Assembly: GCA_902729315.2 (NCBI GenBank)
Contig: LR746268.1
Coordinates: forward strand, 989,501-1,053,500
Reading direction: 5' to 3'
DNA from: Spirodela intermedia
Lineage: Eukaryota; Streptophyta; Magnoliopsida; Alismatales; Araceae
Length of the DNA stretch: 64,000 nucleotides
In this document: positions 49,622 through 60,310 of the stretch, piece after piece
Layout of the letters: each line of letters begins with the position of its first letter
Numbering within the stretch: the stretch's first letter is position 1
Translations under genes and position numbers: made by a program
The notes under the pieces: generated by a model
Told to the model about the DNA's origin: nothing
Database searches by the model: none
Seen by the model: the letters and a program-made list of their open reading frames with translations, nothing else

Positions 49622-51657
49622 TGGGAAGAAAGACTTCAAGGGCTTTTAGGGTTTTTTACAGTCATGATCCACCTAACTCAGTTATGAGTATATTCATAAC
49701 TCAAATTATTGCATTATACAATATCAAGACAGAGTGTTGGGGTTGCCAATAACATAAGAAGAAAAAAGTCAACGACTCATTCAGAGGCTTAATAACTCAG
49801 TAAATTGCCTTCTACACTTTAAAATGGATATCTGAATCAGATCACATGAAGAAATAAATTCTCTGCAAGAAATTATGAATCAAAAGTGATCTTCCCACTA
49901 CAACTTCCTACTTTCAAACTTCAATCACATCTGGGGATATTCTCCAACATCACATCGTCTGATTTGTCACATCCTTCGAAGATCAGAATAATCAGACCTG
50001 TTGCCATCATCGTGATCATCACTAAGAATCTCGTCCATGTGATAACATATTCATGAAATATCATCTTTGTTGTGCATTACACGGTAAAAAAAAAAAAAAA
50101 AAAACATTGTTAGAATAATGCAACATGAAGAGGATGATACTCACAGTAGATGAACGATCACTGACAACTTTGTCAAAAATAAATAAATCAATAAATAAAA
50201 GAGTAGGAGGTTCACTTGCCGGTCAAACCAGGGTGATTTCTGTTTCTGGGTTTGATTTTAATGGAGTTTGGAAAAAACATAGCAAGTTAGGCCTCCAGGT
50301 CTACTTGGCTAGTCAAAAACCCTGACCACATTAGTATAATGATAAAGTGATATATGCCATGGGAGTTAGCATTAATGTCCAGCATATTTTTTGTGCGACA
50401 TGAACAGACATTGTGATTATATGAACCCTAGAGTTGGAAGTACTTGAAGCTTAATCTATCTCGTGTGAATTAAGCACTCATACGTATCATCTAACCACAG
50501 CCAACAGATGAGGTTTCTTATAATGATCATGAGTTCATAATCCTCTGCGTTGCCTATGAGGTTATTCAATGAAGCAGGTCTTCAGTTATTGAGGAAATAT
50601 TAGCATATTCTCTGATTAGCTTCTTCTAACAATGTATAAATTTATGATTTGATAAGAAATATTTTTCTACCTATCCAATTGATGCAGAACAGAGCTACAT
50701 AAAAAATTAAGAAATAGGATAAATCTAAGCTCATAAGAAAACTATAATCGTGAAATAAAGTACTTCAGGTAATAAATAAATAAAATAACTTACAAAAAAT
50801 GCTTCCTCAAGAAAAAGAATCTGACAGATGACTCCATAGGAGAAGATTTTCAGGGGAAACCAAAACATGGGTTGAATTCTAACCGAACTATCTGAGATGG
50901 TTTGAACATGGGCCATGCAAACGTAATTCTGATAAAAAAATAGAGTTCACATTTCTGATTCCAATCAGCTGAAATTCGGATCTTGGTGAGTAAAAAATTG
51001 ATGACAACAAAGAAGAACAGAGGTGCACGATGGTTTGAAAACCAGCAACGATGACAGTTTCTGATACCAATGAATAATATTGGCCAGTAAGAGCGTTGAT
51101 GATGACGCAGAACAGAGGTGAGAATATAATGAAGTTTGAGAGAGTTTAAACATTGTCAAAGGTCACGTCTTCACTAATGCTATGTGGGATTGAAAAAGGT
51201 TCAAAAACCGAATCAAAGTTTCCGATTCAAATGAACTGAACTTTGAATGTTAGCAGATCATAGTAATAATGATACAGAGGAATGGAGTTGTGAAGATCCA
51301 TGAATAGTAGAATCGTTTGTGACCCACAATAACACCCACGAGTGTAGAGCAATCAGAAGACCAGGATCAAATTTTCAGATACCTAGGATCAATAGCTTGA
51401 ATCTCGGTAGATGATAGCGATGATCTACACAGGTAACATGAGAGGTGAGAAATTTGAGCCACGAACAAGAGGAAATGACACGATAGATGGCAGGACACCT
51501 TTACCAAATGGAAGCAAAGAAACTGAGAACGATGATATGAAATTGGATGATAAGCATGATGGAGTTCAATGAAGAACTTGGACAAAGAAAACGGATAGGG
51601 ACGGCGGCGGGTGTACCAGAAGAGGCAGATGATAACAATGGCTATCCGCTCCTTGAA
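48893..51657. other. Region between ELO gene and broken p24 copy
   Basis: 48,960-49,620 is the upstream region of the p24 pseudogene, matching that of the intact copy and including a GA tract at 49,556-49,619. 50,980-51,657 is the ELO 3' flank, the part duplicated at 43.5 kb. It contains internally repeated phrases such as 'gaagaacagaggtg' and 'cgcagaacagaggtg' at 51,012 and 51,106. 49,640-50,960 is AT-rich with an A20 run at about 50,085-50,104; I see no gene in it. Confidence 0.55.
49556..49619 (+). repeat. GA microsatellite upstream of the p24 pseudogene
   Basis: About 64 bp of GA directly after 'gcatttaggagagagaaa'. It sits in the same position as the GA tracts of the three repeat units upstream of the intact p24 copy. 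Confidence 0.95.
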
Positions 51658-52500
51658 TCAATTCCTCTTTCTGGCATCCCTCTTCTTGGTGGATCTGTAA
51701 TTGCTCTTGTGGAAGTCGAGGAAGAGGAAGAGAAGGGACCCATTAAAGGCGGCGTTGAATAACCAGGCACCCATCCCGGAGCAACCCCCCCTGAAGAAGT
51801 GGAGCCATAGAAAGACCAGAGAAAGAGCGAAGCTGATGCAGAACTGGACGATCTGGCAGTTGGTCACCACCCTCTTCCACTGCGGCGGCCATCGCCATCC
51901 CAAGCTCGAGCACAGGTAGTACCCGTACATCACCACGTGAACGGACGCGTTGGTCACGAGCGCCACCGGCATTAGCGACTGCTTAGCAGTGATCCACAGC
52001 CTGGACATGATCAGAACGACGGCGTGGTGGTAGACATGGAGGAAGGAGAGGCGCCGCCCGTCGGAGGAGAGGAGGATGAGAAGGGTGTCAACGAGCTCGT
52101 AGATCTTGGAAAGGTAGAAGATGTGGGCATAGAAGAAGACGGGGCCCTTTGCTGCAGTTTCTCCGGGGGGGAAGCAGAAGACCCAGGTGGGGGAGGGCAT
52201 CTGAGAAGCGGCGGCGAGGGAGCAGCCGATTGCCATGCTGAGGGAGAGGAAGAGGATGACGGCATTGTGAACAGGGGAGATGAAGCGGAGAATCAGGCGC
52301 AGAGGAGGGTGGGGGGAGGGGCGAGGAGGGAGGAGGCGGCGGAGGAACAGAACCAGAGCGAGGTAGGAGAAGATGGTGACGAAGATTAGGAGAGGGGACG
52401 CTCCCCAGGTGCGGCGCTCATCCCATTCGAACGCGGCGACTGATGGGTGTTCCACCAGAAGCCGCCGCAGGGCGGCGACGGAGCCCCAGCCCGGCATCAC
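51658..52500 (-). CDS. ELO-type fatty acid elongase (3-ketoacyl-CoA synthase), single exon
   Basis: ER membrane condensing enzyme of the ELO/ELOVL family, which adds two carbons from malonyl-CoA to long-chain acyl-CoA. It is 280 residues long, typical of plant ELO-like proteins (Arabidopsis At3g06460/At3g06470 group). Family motifs are all present: KIYELVDTLLI at 132-142, the catalytic histidine box LHVYHHAVV at 154-162, NASVHVVMYGYY at 184-195 and TNCQIVQF at 213-220. About six or seven hydrophobic helices are visible (for example LLIFVTIFSYLALVLFL, AVILFLSLSMAIGCSL, ISFALSLVFLWLHFF). The C-terminus is strongly basic (STKKRDARKRN). The gene is GC-rich and intronless, as plant ELO genes usually are. 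Two adjacent ATGs (52500, 52497) are equivalent. It diverges from the SelK gene across a 617-bp shared promoter region. Confidence 0.95.
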   Translation of the reverse strand: MMPGWGSVAALRRLLVEHPSVAAFEWDERRTWGASPLLIFVTIFSYLALVLFLRRLLPPRPSPHPPLRLILRFISPVHNAVILFLSLSMAIGCSLAAASQMPSPTWVFCFPPGETAAKGPVFFYAHIFYLSKIYELVDTLLILLSSDGRRLSFLHVYHHAVVLIMSRLWITAKQSLMPVALVTNASVHVVMYGYYLCSSLGWRWPPQWKRVVTNCQIVQFCISFALSLVFLWLHFFRGGCSGMGAWLFNAAFNGSLLFLFLDFHKSNYRSTKKRDARKRN

Positions 52501-53117
52501 CGGCGGCGGAGATGGGAATCCAGCCGAGTGCTGCGGCAGAGTGTGGTGGGTGGAAGTCGGGCCTGCAATCTCATCTTTTTAATCAGCGTCCGAGCAGAGT
52601 GATCTTCCACAAAAAGGGACATTCTTAATGAATAATTATGAAACAGCCCTAATTGAATTTATATCTCAAACATATCCTTTTTCCAGGGGCCAAGCCCGGG
52701 CCCGGTTACGGCCCGAAAAAGAAGAAAAAGCTTGGAAAAATCCTGTCCGTACTGAACGGGCCCGGCCCGATTTATTCCATTAAAAGCCTTGATTTAATAG
52801 CGGGCTTATTTGGGCCCTAACAGGCCCATTAAAGCGAACTTCGGGGGGACCAATCGAGTAGCGTGGGCCACGTCATCTTATGCGCTACTTTGGACCCTTG
52901 GAAATACAATTCAGTACGCACGTAACAAGTACATGTCAGTGAGATGCAGAAGAAAAGTAAGTCATTGACATTTCGTGGGCCCACTGACGTGTTTTTTGAT
53001 GCGTATCAGTACGTACCAAATGCGGGCTCTCTGTTCCTCTTTAATATAAGGAGACTCCGAAGTCCTCTCAACGCGTGAGGGGAAGATTGGGAAGTTCCCT
53101 AGAGGGTTCGCAGTGCC
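52501..53117. promoter_or_regulatory. Divergent promoter region of ELO (-) and SelK (+) with many GGCCCA sites
   Basis: A 617-bp head-to-head intergenic region. 52,685-52,985 contains repeated GGGCCC/TGGGCC/GGCCCA cores (gggcccgg at 52,697 and 52,759; ttgggccc at 52,811; aggcccatt at 52,824; gtgggcca at 52,864; tgggcccac at 52,976). These are site II elements in plant housekeeping promoters, known to bind TCP factors. A TATA-like ttaatataag stands at 53,041, about 75 bp before the SelK ATG. Confidence 0.6.
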
Positions 53118-55388
53118 ATGGCGTTCGTCGAACGAGGTATTGGATTCTTTGGGCCATGGAGATCGCCTCCTTGTGCCCAGCAATCTATTGCTCTGTTGCC
53201 TCGTTGTTGTCGCCTAATTGCTTTTGTCCTGGTGGAATCTGGTTTGGAGTGCTGGATTTGAAATCTGTCTCGCCTCTGATCGATTACATGTGTTTGCGTG
53301 GTCCAATGATATCTAGGGTTTTTTCTGTGATTTGGAACGTGTTTTTGCTCTGTTTTTTTAACCAATTTGGGGTTGGGATTCTCTTTGTTCGGTAGGCGAG
53401 AATCGGAGGATGCGTGATTGATCTTTAATGGCGTTATTTGCTTCCCTTTATTTTCGGTGTTAATTATCTGAGGATTTATATTTTTTTATTGATGATTGAT
53501 GTTCGGGTAGTGATGAAATCAGCATGTGAGAAGTGCGAATGCTCCGATGTATTTTCTATCCTTGGCTGAGTAACCAAGATGGGGCCGGGATTCCACAATT
53601 AAAGGAAAGCTGATGCGTAGTATGGTAGGTATTACCATATGAGGATGGCCCATCCAGTGGCAGGTTTGACGTTGTTACCATACAAGAATGACCAAAGCCA
53701 TGGTAGTGGGCTTGAATTAAAAGTAATAACGTTTTAAGATGGAAATGAAGGACGGGAAATTCTCTTTGTTTTCCGCATGGATCAAAGGAGTTTCATCATC
53801 ATCACCACCACCACCACCACCACCACCACCACCACCACCATTATTTTAAGGTTTCATAATTTCAATCCTGGTCGGATTCGAAACTAAAAGTCCATATCAG
53901 AGAACTTAATAATATATTTTATATATATTTTGTTGGCTTCCCTGATTGGCTACACAAAAAACCTTTCACACACTAGTTGATGTCCATGGGAGGAGTTTCT
54001 ATGCTGAAGTCTGTCTCTGAGCTTGATCCTGTGTGAAATGTATAGAAGGCTAAAAATAATTTTTTAAAAAATAAAAATAAAGAGTAAAAGGAGAAGAAGA
54101 ATGTGGATATAACATTAATTGAAAAACGAATTCTACTGGCGACGAGGTTTGAAAATAGTTAGGTAATATAGTGGAATTAAAGGAATATGCAGCGACAGCT
54201 AATAACAGCAGCAGTGCTCACTTTCTAACTGTTTCTGCCTTTGGTCGATGTTAACATGCCCAATTCACCAATAATATCCAAAAATATGGCCCATCAGCTT
54301 GTGTGACTTAGAATCTAATTGGGGATTGTACTGGTTTTATGCCTAGTTTCTCAGATTGTTGAAAAAGTGCGAATATGAAAATTTCCTTAACTGAAAGTTT
54401 GCATCAGAATCTGCATGGATCACTCATTTGTGTAAGCATAGTTACTCATTTACCATGATTCAGCCATGGTACTTTTTGGTCTTCCCATGGTATGTATATT
54501 ATGGGTTGGATTCATTTTTAGCAGTAACGAGATAAACCTGGTGTAAGTTCCTTGTAGGACAAGAGAAAGAACAATTATATGCCAAAATACATTATTTTTG
54601 TTATTTCAATTAAATATTATGTATATAACTAAATAAGCCTATGTGTGGATAACAAGAAAATATGATTATTTCGGTTAACCATGAACTCTTTGTTTGATCC
54701 ACTACAGGTGTTATCAAGCCAAAACGGTCTTTATGGCGATTAAGCACAATTACTCACTTCTTCTGGTCCATTGTCAACTTCATTAGTATTTTCTTTGTCA
54801 CGATGTTCTCGGTATGCACTCATCTTCTCCCCCTGTCAGTTTTCATGTTTATGAGGGGTGTAGATGAGCCAGGCTTGGGTCTCTGAGCTGAAACCCTAGC
54901 CAGCCCTCCATAGCTGGGCTCTCCCATGCCAAAAGAAACCAGCTTCAAGGTGGGCCCTGCTAAAAATCCAGTCGTCACCTGGATTAGGGGCTCTGTTCTT
55001 ACTCAGCCTATTGATACCCATATTTGTCTACCAAATTCTTGGCTATGTTCTTCATTTTCTAGCTTCCAGTAGACACACTGACCAACAGCTTTTGTAATAC
55101 TCTCCTTCAGAAGGACAGGACAGATGAATACAAGAAGGGATCAAGCTCAGGAAAGAAATGGGGTGGTGGGCCTGGTGGCGGCGGTCCGGGCCGAGGCCCA
55201 TATGGCGGTGGTGGTGGCAGCAGCGGCCCTCGTGGTCCACGTGGAATGGCGGATATCCGAGCTAATGAACAAAGTAAAAGCTCAAACTTACCTCCAATGT
55301 CTTCCCTGGTTGACCTAACCTAACCTAACCTATCTCCATTCTCTTCTCAGATGGCCTTCCTGCTTGTGGATCATGCTGTGGAGGGTAA
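53118..55388 (+). CDS. Selenoprotein K homologue, cysteine form, 4 exons
   Basis: Small single-pass ER membrane protein; in animals SelK acts in ER-associated degradation and palmitoylation complexes. Exons: 53118-53136, 54708-54811, 55111-55273 and 55351-55388, GT-AG, giving 107 residues. N-terminus MAFVERG; membrane segment about 21-42 (FFWSIVNFISIFFVTMF); then a charged linker (KDRTDEYKKGS) and a Gly-rich stretch (GGGPGGGGPGRGPYGGGGG), with the end GLPACGSCCGG. The family's active position holds Cys (TGT/TGC codons) rather than Sec (TGA), as expected in land plants, which lack the selenocysteine machinery. The first exon encodes only 6 codons plus one base, followed by a 1.57-kb intron with a (CAC)n tract at 53,797-53,839. 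Identity is secure; the plant function is not established. Confidence 0.93.
53793..53842 (+). repeat. (CAT)n(CAC)n microsatellite in SelK intron 1
   Basis: catcatcatcaccaccac... continues for about 15 trinucleotide units. Intronic, so it would not be translated. Confidence 0.9.
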
Positions 55389-56665
<1,277 letters not shown>

Positions 56666-58290
56666 ATGGCCTTCAAGCCGCACCCCCGCCTCCACCACAG
56701 CAATAACCAGCATCAAGCAGTCCCCTTCAGGTGGGGTTTCATGTGGAAGACCTCCATGGATCTCGAAGCCTTCCCTCTCTCCGTTCCTCTCTCTATCTCT
56801 CTCTCTAGCTGTGGTGTGTTTATTATGGCTACGATTTCGATTAATCGCAGGAACTTCGTCCCCATCGACGGCCAGTCCACCACGGCCGCCGCTGTTGCAG
56901 CGGCGGCCCCGATATCCTTGATGAACGCCGGGGGCTTCCCTGACCCACCCCAGAACACTTCTTCCTGTAATCCCTTTTCCCCTCTCAATCTCTTCCTCTC
57001 TCTTCCTCTCGGTTACTCCGTCTTTATCTCCGCATGATTCCGCTGACGAGGTTGGGGTTTTGTGGTTTTTCTGCCCTGATTTCTCGGGGATTGGATAGTT
57101 GTGCAGGTCATGGGGATTGCGCCGGGCGGGGCTGCGGCGGCGGAGGGCGGCTGGGGCGAGGCGGCGCTGTCTCTACTGCCGCCGGCGGCGGCGGCGGCGA
57201 ATAAGAGGTTGAAGGAGCAGGAACTGTTGATCAACTCGCAGATCTCGTCGGCGGCGGCCGATTTCCCGCAGAATAGGCCCGTTTCCACGGGGCTGGGCCT
57301 GTCCTTGGACGACAGGCGACTGGCAGCGGCCTCGTCCTCCGGGGACTCACCGCCTCTCTTCCTCATGCTCGACGACGAGATCGATCGGGAACTTCAGAGG
57401 CAGGAAGTAGAGTTGGATCGCTTTATCAAGATCAAGGTCTCGGATCTCCTCGAACTAGAAGCCACGTTTTGCCTTATTTTCATTACTCCCACGCGATTTT
57501 TTCATTTCATTTCATTTCTTCTTCGTCATCATCATCTCTCCTGCGTTCCCGGAAATTATTCCCATGATATATTTTTTTTACATTCTTCCTGCAATCCCTT
57601 CAATCTCTGCAAAAATAGGATTATCGTTGCGTCCCTTTGATCACCATTCATCTGATTTCTCTCCTTCTATCCGACACAAATGTTTCGACAGATTTTGATT
57701 CCTAGATTTATCAAGAATTTCACCTTAAACCATCTGAAAGTAGCTCCCCGCTCTGAACTTAGGGTGAGCAACTGAGGCAAGCCATACTGGAGAAGGTTCA
57801 ATCTAAGCATCTCGAAACCCTGACCTCTGTTGAGGACCGGATCCTCCGCAGACTCCGAGAGAAAGAAGTGGAGGTGGACAGCATCAATAGGAAGAACAGG
57901 GAGCTGGAGGAGCAGATGAAGCAGCTGACTGTCGAAGTCGGCAACTGGCAGAGCCGCGCCAAGTACAATGAGAACATGATCTCCACCCTCAAATTCCATC
58001 TCCAGCAGGTCGTTGCACAGAGCCGAGACAGCAAAGAAGGCTGTGGCGACAGTGAGGTAGATGACACTGCATCATGCTGCAATGTGAAGGCGATGGATCT
58101 TCAGCTCGTCTGCAGGGAGAGCAAGGAATCCAAGGGGCAAGTATATTGTAGGGTTTGCCGGGTCAAAGAGGTTTGCATGCTCTTGCTGCCCTGCAGGCAT
58201 CTCTGCCTCTGCAAGGACTGTGAGAGCAAGCTCGGATTTTGCCCTGTCTGTCACTCGTCAAAGGTAATTGGCATGGAGGTCTATATGTAA
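56666..58290 (+). CDS. RING E3 ubiquitin ligase, BOI/BRG-type, 4 exons
   Basis: Probable E3 ligase of the BOTRYTIS SUSCEPTIBLE1 INTERACTOR-related group, which in Arabidopsis limits cell death and modulates gibberellin responses. Exons: 56666-56730, 56851-56966, 57099-57436 and 57763-58290, giving 348 residues. The N-terminal half is low complexity with Ala tracts (TTAAAVAAAAP, LLPPAAAAANK). A helix precedes the coiled coil (LFLMLDDEIDRELQRQEVELDRFIKIK, split over 16 and 11 residues around the Asp-Glu). Residues about 174-235 are coiled coil (GEQLRQAILEKVQSKHLETL, REKEVEVDSINRKNRELEEQ). The last 48 residues hold the RING: CRVC, CMLLLPCRHLCLC, KDC and CPVC, ending in VIGMEVYM. The exon 3 acceptor at 57098 (ggatag) was chosen because the nearer 'gtgcag' breaks the frame. 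A DELLA/BOI relationship is by family only. Confidence 0.88.
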
Positions 58291-58543
58291 TGGGGACCCA
58301 ATCGCCAAAATCTATATGGTCAGCTGTTCTGTATACTCACGTTGTTGCTGCTGCTTGCTGTATATAGTTCGCTGTTCCTCTCCGCCTACACAGCTGCTCA
58401 TTGGAACCTGAATGGGGATTTGCAGAACTAATGGCGAGAAATTTGTGCATACTTGGTGTAACTTCTTTCCCATGTTTCTTGGATCGATTCGATCACTTCT
58501 CTATGAGGGTTTGTTTAAGCTCTTGCCTTCCTGATTGCGGTCC

Positions 58544-59262
58544 ATTGTTTCTTCCTGCCCATTTATGATCTGTACGAGAATTAACTTCCAGAGATTTATG
58601 CCTGCTTGGTAGCTAATTTCACACACACATGTTCCTGGAATTAATTCATCTGCTGGTTAAAAAGAGTCTTAGCTTTTTATCAGATGAATTTTTTTGTGGG
58701 TTTTCTTCTCTCTTCCCTGCTATTTAAAGTATTCTCTCTCATGGACTAATGCTCTCTGTGATCCGTATGATTATTCCAAGCTTCTTCTTCTCTCTTTAAA
58801 AGAATTCGGAATGGGGATGAACAGGATCTTCATACGGTTGAATTAATCTGATCATCCATTTATGGAAACCGAATTCTTCTTGGATAGATTGTTTCTTCCT
58901 GCCCGGCGGGCTGATCCTCGGAACCCCATTTATGATCTGTACGAGAATTAACATCCGGAGATTTATACCTGCTTGGTAGCTAATTTCACACATATGTTCT
59001 CAGAACTAATTCACCTGCTGCTTAGAAAGAGTCTTATCTTTTTAACAGATGATTTCTTTCTTGTGGGTTTCTTCTCTCTCTTCACTGCTATTTAAAGTAT
59101 TCTGTCTCATGGGCTAGTGCTCTCTGTGATCCATATGATTCTTCCAAGCTTCATCATCATCTTCTTCTTCTCTATTTAAAAGAATTTGGAATGGGGATGA
59201 ACATGTTCTTGATACAGTTGAATTAATCTGATCATCCATTTATGGAAACCGAGTTCTTCTTG
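58544..59262 (+). repeat. Tandem duplication downstream of the RING gene (two units of about 345-375 bp)
   Basis: Unit 1 (58,544-58,887) and unit 2 (58,888-59,262) both begin 'attgtttcttcctgccc'. They share 'gatctgtacgagaattaac', 'cctgcttggtagctaatttc', 'ctatttaaagtattct', 'gaatggggatgaaca' and 'ctgatcatccatttatggaa' in the same order with about 10% differences. Unit 2 has an insertion near its start (ggcgggctgatcctcggaa) and a (cat)(ctt) expansion. It lies in or just after the 3' UTR. Confidence 0.85.
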
Positions 59263-60310
59263 TGTTTTCCCCCTTTTCAAGCTTCTTCACCTCCGGATGA
59301 ATTTGTCTCGGGCTTTCTGCTCTCCCTGGGGCTCTGCTTATTTATACTCTATGATCTCCCGTCGATGTATATTATATGCGGTAGGTTCGTCCTCATCATT
59401 CCCAATTGTTAGGGTTTTAGATGCCCCCATGACTGAGGTTGGTGGTCTTTTTTTTTCCCCTTCTTCTGGGCTTCGGGTCAGATAATGGGCTGGATGGGCC
59501 TAGGCCCACACACGAGCCCGGTTTTGGTTACCCTTTTAGGTCCCCTATAATTATTTTCACATTGCACAGAAATAATGCAGATTTTGTAGGCTCCATGTAT
59601 CCGAGAGCTACAGAGAGAGATGATGGTTGGCGACGGGAAATGGGCTTGGTAACCTTTTTGGGCCCCCTGTTATTATCCATATTTAGTGGGTTCCAAATAT
59701 CTGAGAAAGCTAGAGAGAGAGAGAGAGAGAGATGGTGGCGGGCCCATTAGGGACATAAGAAGGGATGAAGCCCATTTCATGATGATGGGCCCATTTATAA
59801 CGGAATAAGGTGTGGGCCCATGGTGGCCCATTTCCACATAAGATGGAGCCGAGGAAGGCGGAGGAGGTGGTGGGAGCAGGAGAGCGGCGGCGGAGCGAGG
59901 GAGGAGAGCGAGGAGGTAAGAGCTTCTGAGGAGCTCCTGATTCCGCCATGGTTTCTGCCTCCAATTCGCCTTCTCCATCCCAAGTGTTCTCCTTCTTCCC
60001 TCGGCTTCTCTCGCCTCCGCCTGATGTCGCAAACCCTAGAGGCAACAGTGACCCGGGAGAAGACGGAGTTTTAAAGAAAACTAACTTTTTGCGAGCGGGG
60101 ATGTGTGGATGTGCTTATGTGCAGGCTCCAGAGTGAGGGGGAGAGAGGGGAATTTCGAGATTGAGAATGTGGAAGGAGTGGCGCAAGGAGAGAAGGGGGA
60201 TGAGAGTGAGCTGATGCTGAGAGAATGAGGGTTGTCGATAGTTTTGTTGTATATCGCGCTTCGGTTTCATTATCTTGGTGCTAGGCTGTGAGAGCTGGGG
60301 GAAGGCTGTC
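59263..60310 (+). promoter_or_regulatory. Promoter/leader region of the RRM gene with GGCCCA clusters
   Basis: 59,480-59,835 contains many GGGCCCA/TGGGCC sites (59,492; 59,501; 59,652-59,668; 59,742; 59,788; 59,813; 59,823) of the TCP-binding site II class, plus a GA tract at 59,713-59,731. From about 59,835 the sequence is G-rich and probably the transcribed leader. Open frames at 59,673-60,136 on both strands lack family features. Confidence 0.5.

Noticed and set aside
53099-53395. Frames of 88 and 106 codons over SelK exon 1
   Set aside because: They run through the exon 1 donor and into the intron. The short MAFVERG exon joined to 54,708 gives the family N-terminus.
55312-55332. Telomere-like repeat gacctaacctaacctaaccta near SelK exon 4
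   Set aside because: The unit is CCTAA, not the plant CCCTAAA, and it lies in a short intron just before an acceptor. It most likely serves only as branch-point and pyrimidine context.
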